This document shows positions 11,933 through 24,154 of a stretch of DNA of 64,000 nucleotides, in pieces. Within the stretch, counting starts at the first letter, position 1. The number at the start of each line of letters is the position of its first letter. This DNA is from Pyrenopolyporus hunteri. Its lineage: Eukaryota > Ascomycota > Sordariomycetes > Xylariales > Hypoxylaceae. The position numbers and the translations under genes are program-made. Location: positions 3,038,001-3,102,000 of the forward strand of contig CADCXC010000005.1 in assembly GCA_902806595.1 (NCBI GenBank), given 5' to 3'. The notes beneath the pieces were generated by a model. It was not told where the DNA came from. It made no database searches and saw nothing but the letters and a program-made list of their open reading frames with translations.

Positions 11933-13177
11933 ATGTCGTCGTCAACTGAGCTCCTTGGATTACCGTATGAGGACTTTTGTCCCTATCCCGCCTCAGAAGA
12001 CATAGCCAAGCTGATGGGACGGGCGTGGAATTACCTCCCACGAGACGGGCAATTCGTCTTCGGGCCACCGCCTCCCGAATACCCATATGGCAAGTTCGGC
12101 GTCGTGTATCTGACCTTTAAGAAGCCGAGCCCCCCCTCTACGCCGGACCGTACGCGCAACGTGGCTCCGAGTCTAGTTTCGTCCCTTGCCAGTCTAGGTC
12201 TTGAGATCATCGACACCGCATCTCCTCCCACCACCTTAACTACCTTCAGCACTACCACCACCACTCCTACTATTACCATCACCCAAACCACTCAGGGCTC
12301 CTCTGACCCTACTCCCCCAACCAACCCACAGCCCCCCCCGCCAACAGGGTCTCAACGTCTAGGTCTACGACGCCAGGACCGGGTATGGCTTCTATGCAAC
12401 CGCGTCAATCAGCGTCCTCCGTCGCTGGCCAAGATCCCACGCGCCAGCGTCCACAACGCAGAATGCGCACACTGCCTATTCTGCGCACCGGCGGTTGAGG
12501 TCGACGACAAGGAAGACAAGAACAAGAGTAAGAGCAAGGAGAGCAAGAAGAGCAGGAAGAACAGGAGGAACAGGAGGAACAGGAAGAGCAGGAAGAGCAG
12601 GAAGAGCAGGAAGAGCAGGAAGAAGAACAAAAACAAGGACGACAACAAGGGCGGCGAGAAGAAGAATAGGAGGAAGGAGAGGTTGCCTCCGCCACTAAAG
12701 ACCATACTACACCTCTGCGGATTCCACGCCGCTTACGCGTCAGGGGTACGGACCGCAGACGGCATCCGCGCGCTCAGCAGGCTGAGCATCGTGGACCCGG
12801 AGGGGGGCGGGTTCCGATCCGAGAACCCGGGCGTGGTCGCGGAGGCCGTGCACCAATCCCGCATGTTACCCGCGCATAAGAGGGTGGAGCCGATGCCTGT
12901 GCCCATGTCCGACTGGGACGCGGCAATGTATATCGGCATTACGGATATGTATACGGACACGGGCACGGCTGTGGATATGGGTATGACTTTTATGGGCCCG
13001 GGCGTGAATATGAATGGGGTTTGGCAGGATCAGCATGTTTTGCAGGAGTTGGGACCGGCTGGACCGGTGTTGTACGGACATGTTGGGCGGAAACGGCGCA
13101 AGGCGAGGGATAAGAACGCTAGAGCGCGGCGTCCGATGTGCTCCGTGGGGGGATGTCAGGCTAAAGGCTCCGCCTAG
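11933..13177 (+). CDS. Hypothetical protein with basic Lys/Arg/Ser repeat
   Basis: Unrecognised 414-aa protein in one uninterrupted frame. The N-terminal 65 residues (MSSSTELLGLPYEDFCPYP...) look globular and include a Pro/Tyr/Gly-rich segment. Residues about 95-140 are Thr/Pro-rich. A CxxC (AHCLFC) near residue 180 is followed by about 55 residues dominated by Lys, Arg, Ser and Asn, encoded by 9-bp GGAAGAGCA-type repeats (about 12520-12630). After this comes a second ordered-looking part beginning HLCGFHAAYASGVRTADGIR, a Met/Gly/Asp-rich stretch and a basic Cys-containing tail (CSVGGC). The basic block could act as a nuclear localisation or nucleic-acid-binding region, but that is inference. 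The reverse strand is also open over the repeat, so the frame alone is weak evidence. The tail-to-tail neighbour is LOS1. Confidence 0.55.
   Translation: MSSSTELLGLPYEDFCPYPASEDIAKLMGRAWNYLPRDGQFVFGPPPPEYPYGKFGVVYLTFKKPSPPSTPDRTRNVAPSLVSSLASLGLEIIDTASPPTTLTTFSTTTTTPTITITQTTQGSSDPTPPTNPQPPPPTGSQRLGLRRQDRVWLLCNRVNQRPPSLAKIPRASVHNAECAHCLFCAPAVEVDDKEDKNKSKSKESKKSRKNRRNRRNRKSRKSRKSRKSRKKNKNKDDNKGGEKKNRRKERLPPPLKTILHLCGFHAAYASGVRTADGIRALSRLSIVDPEGGGFRSENPGVVAEAVHQSRMLPAHKRVEPMPVPMSDWDAAMYIGITDMYTDTGTAVDMGMTFMGPGVNMNGVWQDQHVLQELGPAGPVLYGHVGRKRRKARDKNARARRPMCSVGGCQAKGSA
12520..12630. repeat. Coding minisatellite, 9-bp AGGAAGAGC-type units
   Basis: Imperfect tandem copies of AGGAAGAGC / AGGAGGAAC lie inside the hypothetical gene and encode repeated Lys-Ser-Arg or Asn-Arg-Arg triplets. 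Repeat number is likely variable between strains. Confidence 0.85.
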
Positions 13178-13817
13178 AGGTCTACCCCGTTTGGACTTGG
13201 AATGCCCGTCCAAAAGGTTTTTTTGAATTTTATTTTTTTTCCTTTTGGGTTTGCTCGCTCTCGGGTGGGGAAAAGGGGGGAACTGGGGGACTCGTCCGAT
13301 CTCTGTTAACTCTGGTTTTAAAGTATGAGGATCGAAGAAGTCTGATTTAGGTCCTGCTTGTTCTTTGGGAAATGGATTTTGATATATGGAGACGGCCCCC
13401 CCTATTTGTATGCTGAGGAGTTATCTGGTACTTGGCGTTCTCGGGAACTTGGATCAATACATTTATCAGTCACCGAGCTGGCAGTCTCTACGCTATGGGA
13501 ATCGGTGTACTACTTGGCCATTCATTGCAAATTCTAGGTGATACAGACGCGATCAGCAACTCCTCATCGAGGAGCACACCAAACCCCCGAGGTATTCGGC
13601 GTGTGACGTAGAGTCTCTTATTTCACCCTTTTTTTTCTTTATTGATTTAACTTGTTAACGAGGTCTCGCCGTTGCTAACACCAATCCCTACGTTCATCAT
13701 CTATAGTCAACAAAATTGCAGTTGGTATAGTGAGCCGAACTCCTGTTTATGCAATTACAGACCATCTCTGTTCCATGTTATCCCTCGGTAGTGTCGCCTT
13801 ACTACTCGTCGTTTAGA
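13178..13817. other. Convergent intergenic region
   Basis: 640 bp between the 3' ends of the basic-repeat gene (+) and LOS1 (-). T-rich runs at 13218-13242 and 13628-13640 are compatible with 3' untranslated and polyadenylation regions. No gene seen. Confidence 0.5.
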
Positions 13818-16800
13818 TCATCGCGAGTCCTTCAGCAGGCCCTGCAAGTACTTGGAGAAGGACTTCTTGTCCGTCGACGTGGTCATGGCCCGGAGGAAGT
13901 CGTTTCCATCGATACCGAGGCCGGGAAAAAGCGTGGATTGCAGGTGTTGCAGGAAAGACCCGCCTGTCTTGAGGTATATGGCTTGCTCCAACCCGGCGAT
14001 CTCGTGAAGGACCTGCTTGGCCTGCGCGTCCGTGAACGGGTTGAACTGCGGGTCGCGCAGCACTTCCCAACATACAGAGTGGAACCGATCGATCAGGAAC
14101 TGGTCGAAACCGGGGATTACGGGCGACGGAGTGCCGGTAGGCGCTGAAGGGTTTGCCGATATGTTGGCCACGTCCGGGCCGCCCCAGGCACCCGCCATCT
14201 TCGCAAGGAGCCCGAACGATAGTCGGCTCGCCGGGAGATTCCCGGAGTTGGGGCCGACATCTTTAGCCAAGGTTAGGATGGAATTGATCAAGGACTCGAA
14301 GAAGCCTTGGTTCGCTTCCGATACGAGGACTCCCGCGAGCTCGTTATTTATGATGACTACGATGAACGACAGGTACTCGCGGCGGAGCTCGGCCAGCTGG
14401 ATCTCGTCGTCGGTGCCGTTAATCGGTTCTGAAAGGCCCCCGAAGACCCTTTGCAGCAGTGGCGTCAGCAGTTGGTTGAGCACTTCGTAGATCTCTGTCT
14501 TGAAACCGTAGACGACCTGGTCCAAGACGCGGAGGAACATGGCCATCTCGTCCTTTGACGAGCTTCTGGATAAGAGGCCATCGATCCATTGAGGAAGCTG
14601 TGGAAGCACGGCGGATCCCAGCACGCCGAGCAGGCGCGAGAACGCGGATCTGCAGGCGGTGCGAATTTCGGAAGAAGCGTTGAGTTCGCTCAGCGCGATC
14701 AAAATACCCTCGGCGGCGCGGGCGAACTCGTCCGACAAGGCCTTTGCCGGGGGTGGGCGTTGGTTTGAGGAATTGGCTCCGGGCGTCCAGTCGGAGAATC
14801 CGTGTGCTAGCGTGCCCAGAGCCATGATGATGTGGTGGATCTGGAGTATAGCCTGGGCGTCGCCAGCCCTGGCTCTCGGAAGATGCTGCTCCATATCGGT
14901 GAACAAAGGGTCCATAACGGAACGAGCGTAGAGCGCCTGCTTTTCGACAGGGGTCGCAGCGGTGGACGAGATACAGCCGATCGCTTCGAAGAGGTAGAGT
15001 TGACTTGCGAAGACGGCATCCGCCGAATTGTCGGTCTGGTCCGATGACATATCGTCGTCGGCGTCTTCTCCCGGCACTTCCGCATGGATAGGGAGGAGAT
15101 CCCCGATAGACTGGATAACCGTCTCGGCTACGTTGCCTACTTGCGCCCTCAGATGCTTCACAAAACGGTGGAAGAGATACCAAGAACGCGTGCGGATCCT
15201 GCCATGCTCGTGATGCACGAGGCGTACGAAATTCTCGAGAACCTGGCCTATTAGCGCGGGCTGGCTCTCGAAGAATGCGCAGTAACGGACGCAGATCTCC
15301 ATGTAATGCCCGAGGATTGCTGGATGCGGGAAATTTGCGATTCCTAGTTAAACGGTGGTTAGGCCCAAAACCTACGGAGCAGCGGCTGCTGACATACCTG
15401 ACTGCACCATCTTAGTCATCATAGCTAAGAGTCTTTCTGACGCAACCGGCGAAGGCTGGTTCTTAGTACCTAACCCCTGATTTGGCATCGCAAGCTCGCC
15501 GAAGAGGTACATCTCGTGAAGAGCCAAGTCAACGTCCCTCCAATCCATCTGAGACCCTTGCTCGTCCAGGGTTTGGAATGTGTTTGCAACGAGAGTGGTC
15601 AGAACCTCAATATAAAGGTTCTGGTCTACTGCCGCCACGGTTTTCTGGAGCACCTGAAGCTTCTTCCTCAGCTCCAGGAACTCGGCCTCATCCGTCTGCT
15701 CGTCCTCGTTTCCCCAGGACGACGTTTCGTCATACCGCATCTTCATAATAATAGCATTTAGGATCGGCGGTAGCGTTTCAGAAAAGGAGGCGGGTAGCTC
15801 TGGTAGTTTACGGAAGTAGGCTAGGACGTCCGTGAGTGAGGGTATGACGGTAGAACATATCTCATCATATTCGTCGGAAAAGAACCGGAGTAGTAGGGGA
15901 ATAAAATCGCGGAGTAGCTGGTTTGACTTGGCCCTGGTAGCGTCGTCTGTAGATCGGTCCTCCAAAACTCGAACGATATCGGACACAACAGTATTGACGA
16001 GTTTAGCGACAGCTTCGCCCAGGTCCGTATCATATCGGGAAGTGCCCTTGAATTCATTCAACGGGGGGCTGGCGATGAGCTGGGATATGATGTCACGCAG
16101 ATTCAAGAAGGAGATCATCTCGGCCTTGTCAGCTGGGCGCATTTTCTTCCCGACGATCTCGGTAAAGGCCTCGACAGCAGCATCTCTGACCTTGTCTTCG
16201 CCACCAGAGTCGTTGGAGCGCCCGATCAGGGGGAGGATCAAGCTCAGCATACCATCATTTATGATAAGAGATATGTCGATCCAGCTAGCCCATTTACCGA
16301 TAACCTTGAGAGTCATCTCGACGATGCCATCATTTTGATTCCCATACTGGGCAAGAAGATCCTGCCATGATTGGGCTACCTTGCCAACGTCGCGGGCTCG
16401 CATTAGATCTTTAAGCTCGGTATGGTTGCGGGCTTGGCTGTCTTGACGTGCGAGCAGGACGTCGGCGATCTCGTCGTGGATGGAGCTAAGCAGGCGCAGA
16501 TAGAGAACGACACCGGGGATATTATCTCTCTGGCTGCTTCCGGGCAGGGTTGTGAGGGCGAGGACATCGTCAATGAAGCTTTCCCAGCCTTGCTTGTATA
16601 GGGAAACGAAGAGAAGAGTGAGGGTCTGGGTGAGTTTGTTCTGTAGCGTGGACGAGTCTATCTCGGTTTGCTGGCTGGTGCCGTAGGTGGATCGCACATA
16701 GTCCAAGAGGGCATCTCTAAGGCTGGTCAAGGCTTGGGTGTCGAGCGATTGCACGTGGATGGCGTTGTTGACTATCTCGAGGCTGACGAGCCGGACGACG

Positions 16801-17042
16801 TCGGAGGACCTAGGAGTCCTGGTAAATAGAGAGACGCACACTTGCCAGGCTTGGGGATCGGAGCGTAACTGATGTAGGAAGTCGAAGGCTTGAGTTTTTA
16901 GGGCTTGGTCGGAGGCAGGATTCCACGCGATTTCGATGGCATTCTCGATCTGTACAGCATAGGGCGAACCAAGCAGGTCAGCCAGCGAACTAATTAAGCG
17001 GTATGAGGAGGGGCAGCGAAGACTGCCTACCTGAGATTCCAT
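13818..17042 (-). CDS. LOS1: Exportin-T (tRNA nuclear exportin)
   Basis: Karyopherin-beta family receptor that carries mature tRNA from nucleus to cytoplasm with Ran-GTP. Model on the minus strand: a 12-nt first exon 17042-17031 (MESQ), then 16949-15398 and 15343-13818, 1029 aa, the usual length for LOS1. The first join gives MESQIENAIEIAWNPASD, a typical exportin-T start; the second restores MVQSGIANFPHPAILGHYMEI. Residues about 90-240 match the exportin-1-like repeat region (VRLVSLEIVNNAI...), followed by alpha-helical HEAT-like sequence to the C terminus. Intron 1 (81 bp, branch GCTGAC, end ACAG) is a multiple of three without a stop, so its retention would insert 27 residues after residue 4. 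Intron 2 is 54 bp. The opposite-strand frames over the gene are shadows. Confidence 0.95.
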
Positions 17043-20000
17043 CTTGTTAGGATGCCTGACCCTAGCCCCCCTTAAAACTATGCCCGGGCGATATCAAGTG
17101 TCGACGGTACGTGAAGATGCTATGGCGATTGCGGATTCATGCAGCATAACTGCTTTACCATGATCGAGACAAAGAAGGCCGGGGGGGGAAGGGAACGTCC
17201 GATATTGCAGGCGAAGATAGGGCGGGCTGTCTGGGTAAGGGTTAGTATAGGTAAGGTTAGGTAGTTTAGCGGGAAAATGAGAATGTGACGGCGGTGGAGA
17301 GACACAAGATGGACGATACTGCGAATTGCGAATTTATTGACGCTATGGGGAAAATGAAGTTGTAAGTGGTTATAAAGTTTATTGTATTTTTATCTTGTAT
17401 TTTTTTTATGGTGGCTGCCAATTCTGTCATAAACGACGACGTTCATTGTGTAGACTGCCCGCATTGCACCTGCTCTAGCCTTCGCTTGCTCATCTCCCCA
17501 CCTACTCGATTTAGCGTTAAATCTCTTCTACACGTCAACTTTAGGCGCAACCGGCAGGCGGTGAACCATGTCAGGTACTCCCCGCGGTGGGACTCGAAGA
17601 GATAGGCCTTAAATTCGATACGTCTTAAATACATATATATGCAAATACTAGGTTACCTAGACACTGGGTTCCACGCTATATTCCAATAATTGATAATTAG
17701 CATTTTCGATTTTCCTTCGTTCGTATACTACTTCGACCTTCTGTCACCTTTAATATCTATCACCTACCTTGGCTATTTGCTGCTTTCTCTCCCTTCTCTT
17801 CTCCCGAAGTAAACTCTACGTGTCCCATCCTCTATATTAATAGCAGAAGCCTGACGGGGCCGCGAAACCAATACGACTTTATGCCGCTTAGGGATGGGAT
17901 AATATGCTATTCGATGCTACTCTAGCACGGAATGTTCCATTCAGCCCTATAGCCTTTAAGGTCTCCCTCGATCTTGGACTTGACTTACATTAATAAGGAT
18001 GAGCTATGCTCACGTAGGCTGATATCTAAAAGGCTGCGACTCGCATAGCCCAACAACGAGATATGACTATCAAACTCGATGCCTGTCCCGGTGCCGTGCC
18101 CAGGAAGCGCTGGATATGAAGCGTGGATGCCACCAAAAGAGCAGAATGTGGTAAGCGGGTAATTATAGGTCTGTCAAACGAGGAACTCATTGCCCTCAGA
18201 GCACTGTCGTCGCGGATATGCTACGGCGGGCATCTCAAAAGACTTTAGAGACAGCCCCCTGATTCGTAATTACGCCAAATCAACTCATCCCGTAGTCCGA
18301 CGGGCGTGCAGGGTTGACTTCTTTATCGAGGCCAACCTCCAGTTATTCTTGTTCAATACACGGCCGCTGTACTCGCTAACTAGACTGAGCTGAAACCAAG
18401 AGCTTGGAAAAGGGGACCGCACTCGAATCGCCATGTGATGTACGTTGCATTATTCAAGGGCTAGATGGTGACTAAGGAGCTGGTATTCCTGGACGCGGCA
18501 GGCATGTCACCATTTCGATATCTCCGCATCGACCTGCGGAATCGAGACGAGCCAAATTGCCTTTTCAATTTGATAAATCCTATCGGGTCGGCCGGGGCGA
18601 AATTCGACCCCAGCCCGTGTCCGCCCTAGAGTTAAAGCTGAGACCAGAGGCCTACGAATCGGTTCCGTACGAGACTGAATAAACGGTTAGCGTAAGGTAA
18701 ATCACTCGCCTAAGGTGATCTTCTGTCTAAATCAAGGGAGGCCGCGAAGACAATGGCGATTCCGGACATCGTCAGAGCCGCTGCCACAACTGACGGACGA
18801 GGACTAGAAGCCGGCAACCAACGACGACGTTTCCCGATGTATCCTCCATCTGGTAATCGCCTAACAGGGTACGGTATGTGGAACTCGAGTAGACGTTCGT
18901 GGCTCCGACGCCGGATATATAGGTACCGTTGCTTTGTGCAACTCTATTGGATATGTCTTCCAGCAACAACGATTTCGGGTTCAAGGTCGTGGATACTGGT
19001 TTGAGCTTCAATTAAAGCTCGACGGTCTGGTAAGGCTTGTTGAGTTTAAAGCTTCGCTCGGAGAATTAGGTCGCTCACGCCTCCATGGCACGAACCTCGG
19101 CGAATCTCAAAAGATTAGGAAATGGCATAGCATAAATGAAAGAAGAGTCGCCTAGAAAAGGGCAGCATTGACGAGGCTTATATTATCTGACAGGGGGGAG
19201 GGCACGGAATAGAAATACGGGAATGTGATCTTGACTAAGTTTGATTGCTCGAGGCCGTTCCTTTTTTGCTCCATAAGAGGAAGCCCGCTGACCGCGCCAG
19301 ATTACCCGGGGAAAGTAGGCAAGCCCTTTCCGAGGGCTGGGGAGGATGGGGATGGCGCGTTGTCTATGTATATAGTGCAGTCTGAGCACCTTCTCAATAG
19401 CGCAATGTTCGTCCACGGTCTCGCGAAGCACATGTCAAAGATACGCGGCCCGATCTAATTAAAATTAGACATGTGCCGCCTGGCGAAAAAAGCTTGATGG
19501 CGCCAACCGAAGGATCGCGTAGGCTGGGTTGCAGATGAGAAAAACGTGACGACCCCCGATACCCAATTCTTGTCGTGATACCGCGACACATGTGGGATAC
19601 TGTACATACCTAATGTAGGTAAGTATGTATGTGATGGAGGTATGTGCTATGGCCGGAAGCTGGTGTCTTCGCTTTTCGAAGACGGGATATGGTATAAAGA
19701 GGTATAGACGAAGTAATTTCAACTCGGAGGTCGCATAGATCGCCTCTGATACACAGCAGCATAAGATAAGCATCCATATAATATCTCGAGCTTCCTCGAG
19801 AACGTTTCTATTTTTCTTTTTTTATTATCAGTACCTATAATCCATACCTACGTATGTATATCCCACATGCGATACCGTACTTTAATTAACTTGCCTTAAT
19901 ACCGTAGACCAAACATTTAGAACGTGGCAATGAAGAGAAGCAACCCCGTCAACGGGTAAATAATCCAGAGAGTAATCGAGTCTCACAGTATCATAGTATG

Positions 20001-22034
20001 GCCTTGGCGTAACACTTGACCCGTTTTCTATTTCGGTTGGATTTATTTCGGTACCTAGGGCAAAGAAAACTGTAACGTGAGACCCTCTCTAAGGGCCCGG
20101 CGATCCCATCCACATGGGCAGGATCGTCAGGGAGAAATTATCGGGGAACCGCTTTAGGTGCGCTATTTTAAATGGGCCTTACTTTTCGCTACTTGCCTAA
20201 TCGAGCCGACAGATCTTATTAAACAAAGGGCCTTGAATCTAATGCCCGAATCCCAATGGTAGGGACTTACCCAACTCGGGCGAGTTCGAGGCGAATGTCA
20301 TGTGGTAGCATAGAGGGCGTTTAAGCTTGGAGCCCAGCGCCTGTGACAATAGTGCTCTTGAGATCTTATTAGACGGACCAATGGATTCGGGGCTGCCTCC
20401 CCGTCTAATTTGGACGATTAGGGTAACGTTAGGGTATCTCGACCAATCCATGGCCATTCTAACGTAGGGGAAGACGAACATGTGTTCCTGCATTAGCGCA
20501 GATTTTGCAACATTGGCGTAGATTTACCGCCACCGAACGTGATGGGAAATAGGCTTTACCCAGGAGGATACCCCTGAGAGAGCAAACATTGGACGAACAA
20601 GTCAGCGACGCGCCACAGAGAGCGAGGAAACCCACAACCTCTTCCACTTTTCTAGGTGACGACAGCGAATACGTACATGTGTCTTAGGTACTCTTTACCG
20701 TTTTAATGCGATAATGGGTAGCCTCTGCAATTCAAGCAATGTTACCAACACCAAATGTACCTAGGTAAGCCCATAAGTGTTGCGAGACCATACATACATA
20801 CAAAGGGGCTATCTTGACTTTAGTACGTAACAAAGTGTCTTGCTTTCGTAACTCTTTTTTTTTCTTTTTCTTTAAGGAGAGTCGTACATGTAAGTGATAC
20901 GGAGCCACGTTTTGTGTATGTTTTTTTTTTTTTTTTTTGCTATTATTTTCCTCATATATTCTATCCTCTAAGCATCTTCACGACACACTCAGCTCTTGGT
21001 GTAATGCGTTCTTTCACCCTTCAGACCGCCAGGTCCCTTTAAACCCTTGGCCTTTCATTCTTACCCTTTCCACGAAATCTAGCACCCGTGCCTGGATGTA
21101 GAATGTCATCATCTTACTCGAGCAATGCTTGTTTGCTGGTGGATTCCCTAGATAGCCAATCTCATCCTCTGAGGTGCTTCTCGGTGGTACTAAGCTCCGC
21201 TATAATCCTGATCCTAGTCGTGCGTATAAGTGGTAAAGATTGGCCTTTTTTGCGGAGTATAATCAACCCCCCTGCTAGCATCCGCCACCTGTGTACGTGC
21301 GAATCAGCCGTCTACTATCTATCCGTCACCCTCACCTTCTGGTTGAAACGACGGCATCTTACGGCGTCGTTACGCCACATTACAGTCAGGCCCAACCATG
21401 GGCTAAGTATGTAGATGAACCACTGCTCCGTAACACCGGCCATGTATTCTATAGAATCCTTTGAAACGAATCCTGCGATTTGTTCCTCTAGTGAGGCTCA
21501 CAAAGAAGCTTTTTACGACTCCCGTAGCAGACAAGGAGGGACAACGAAGAAAGCCAGCGGCCGTTATTCAAATTTGTTGGTAAAAAGCCCGAGTGGAGCG
21601 AATCCCATTACATTTCGGCATACCCCAGTTGGAACTACCCAACTACCTTGACTGAACTTGCCTCCTCGCCCACAACCTCCACCGCCGATATCCTTCTTCG
21701 ACATCGCCCCCCTGGACGCGCTAGTCGGAAGGCCCATGGAGACTCCTATTCAGTTTAATTTCCCAGCCAGCGAGGATCGTCCCCTATTCGGAAATCCTTT
21801 GTGTCCCTCATCCTATTAATACTCGACCGCCTCCATCATATCCCTTTCTTCTTTCTCCCTCCCTCAGCCCCAACAGCCAAACTACAAGCTATTCTAGTCT
21901 TGAGACTCTGCTTTGACCTTCGGTCGTCCACTCTTTCAAAAGTGCTCATATAAGCTTCAAGCTTTTACATTCTTTTTTTCGAGAAACTAAGTAATTTGTT
22001 CGTTTTTACGTTCAATATCAACAATACCTTCAAA
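17043..22034. other. Five-kilobase gene desert
   Basis: No gene could be supported between LOS1 and the wall-protein gene. Frames are short in all six readings and none can be joined into a recognisable domain. The right end (about 20870-22030) looks like an upstream regulatory region: T tracts including 20921-20938, CT-rich runs at 21840-21880 and the CAACAATACCTTCAAA leader directly before the wall-protein ATG. TACC motifs are sparser here than in other gaps. Confidence 0.5.
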
Positions 22035-22725
22035 ATGCGTTTCACTGGAGCCGTTCTCTTCGCTGGCGCCGCCATGGCCGGTAGCACCATCTACTCGACT
22101 GACTTCGTCACCATCACCTCGTGTGCCCCTACCGTGACCGACTGCCCGGCCAGCTCTACCGTGACCTCCAGCACCGTCTACTCGGTCTCGGTCCCGAGCC
22201 CCAGCGCTTCCAGCCCCAACAACGGCACCGTCCCCTCCTACCCGACCGGCGCGCCCTCTGAGTCTGCTCCTGGCTCTCCTTCCGGTGGTGCTTCTACCCC
22301 CTCTGAGTCCGCTCCCACCGAGTCTGCTCCTGGCTACCCCGCCGAGACTCCCTCCGAGTCGGCTCCCTACCCGACCACCAAGGTCCCTGAGCAGCCCCAG
22401 TACCCTACCTCGGTGATCCCCATCACCTACACCACCTGCGTGCCCACCACCTCTGTCAGCTACTCGACCGTTACCTACAGCCCGTCTGTCCCTGCTGGCA
22501 CTGGCTACCCCCCGGTCCCCACCGGCTCGTACACTGCTTCGTGAGTTTTCTCCTTGCGGATTTCTATCGAGTATACCTTAAAGACTAACATTTCGATTCA
22601 GCAACCCCCCGGTCCCCAACTACCCCACCAGCAGCCCTCCTATCCCGACTGCCGGTGCTTCCACCATGGCCGGCTCTGGTCTCCTCGCCGCTGCTGCCGG
22701 TGTTGCCGCTCTTCTCTTCGCTTAA
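22035..22725 (+). CDS. Ser/Thr/Pro-rich GPI-type cell-wall protein
   Basis: Secreted protein probably linked to the membrane or wall by a GPI anchor. Model: exons 22035-22540 and 22602-22725, 209 aa; the intron starts GTGAGT, has a GACTAAC branch site and ends TTCAG. I chose the ATG at 22035 (context CAAA-ATG-CG) because a signal peptide, MRFTGAVLFAGAAMAG, follows at once; an in-frame codon at 21996 adds only non-signal residues. The mature part is Ser/Thr/Pro/Tyr-rich with repeated SESAP units (about residues 75-115) suited to O-glycosylation, and four Cys in CAPTVTDC and TTCVPTT contexts. The second exon ends with a small-residue region (GASTMAGSG) and a hydrophobic tail (LLAAAAGVAALLFA), the pattern of a GPI signal. 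Strong C-ending codon bias and the CT-rich upstream region suggest high expression. Exact function unknown. Confidence 0.88.
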
Positions 22726-24154
22726 GCGACCTCTGGTTTTCTCTGTTAATGATTGGAAAGCCGTGGAGGCTCATGTCAATATGAGGCGCGAGAACTAGAT
22801 GGTTCGGTTTGCAACATGTACTTAATCCTTAATAGCGTTACGGGCCTCGAATGCCTATGACAATGACTTCATTCGCGGTTTTGTGCGCAACGGTTACGAT
22901 GATCCAGATGCTGTGACGGTCCATGTAGAATGCGAGTAGCCAAGTAACGGTGTAGTTCAGCAGCTCATTCGTGACCAGGGGAAAATGGGCCCTGAGTTTC
23001 AGTTTCCCGTTTTGTAAGGTTGGCGCTGATCATTAGCTCCTAATCCTGGTCTGGTAATTTCCGATCCTTGTGAGATTCTTAGCGTTGTGGTCCAATCATA
23101 ACCTTGGAGGTGTTAATATGCAGGCGGCCGGGAGATTAGACTGCTACACCCACCAGCCTAATTCGATGGTGATATTGAGTTTCTGAGTTTGTCCGGCCGT
23201 TGGCTCATCTTCTATGGCTGTGTCTTGAATTACCATGGCTTTGCGAGTAACGTCGCACGTCGCACGTCGCACGTCGCGGTGAAAAACTCGTAGGCTTGGG
23301 ATGTTGTATTCGGCTTCCCCTACCCATTGCCCTTAAACCTGAAGAAGTCAGATACGCGTAGTTGATTGCTCGCGACGCTACCTTCAGCTCCCATCTGCAT
23401 CGTGGCGCCATGCAGATTGATGGATGCGCAGCAATTGTAATATTTACACATGTTATAACCGCAGAAACCTGATGCCTCAGCTTGTTGGAGCAAGAATAAT
23501 AACCAGCCCGCAAGTACCCCCTAGGTATTTTCTACTATGTTGGCCGTGAAGAGGAGTAGGCTTGTTAAGTTTCAGGCCCATCAACAATGCATAACGATCT
23601 TTCGATCCGCCATTAGCCATCTACCTAGAATGATATATTTTGGTAAGTTCGGTGAAGGCTAGAGTCTATGACCTTGTGCACCACTATGCTTCTCATCGTC
23701 ACTTTAAGCCATCCCCTACCCCGGACCTTAGCGATACACCAATGCGATGATTCATAGACCAGAGGCGCCTTATAATATTTAGCTATAATTTATACTATAG
23801 GTGAGCTCGGAATGAGATTAAGTTGATACAAGTTTCAATGTTATCACCTTCCAACCAACTCCGCAATCCGGTATTCACGACATACGCCAAGATATCGCGA
23901 ACCTAACAGTCCGGTGGGCAGCCAACTAAGACCCCTCTCTTAGTCTGCCGAAATCTCAAGCACTACGAACGAACTAGCTACTAGTCTCCTCGAAGATGAA
24001 ACTTGACTACTAGATATCGCCGAGATACGTGTATTGTACTATTATGAAACTTGCGACGTGATAGATCGGTACTCTACCGTTTCTCACAGCTTTCATTATT
24101 CGTATCCGAATCCGTTGGCATCGGGCTTGTCTTGAGTCTAGTACCTAGGTAACC
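22726..24154. other. Intergenic region without a supported gene
   Basis: 1.4 kb between the wall-protein gene and the PDI-like gene. It contains a 7-bp tandem repeat (23250-23277) and short frames only. Nothing recognisable. Confidence 0.55.
23250..23277. repeat. Tandem repeat, four 7-bp units
   Basis: ACGTCGC repeated four times without change, intergenic. Confidence 0.9.

Noticed and set aside
12405..12705. Reverse frames rich in Ser-Cys or Leu-Phe
   Set aside because: Shadows of the 9-bp repeat in the forward hypothetical gene.
13749..14490. Forward open frames of 132 and 157 codons
   Set aside because: They lie opposite conserved LOS1 exon 3 and have no recognisable domain.
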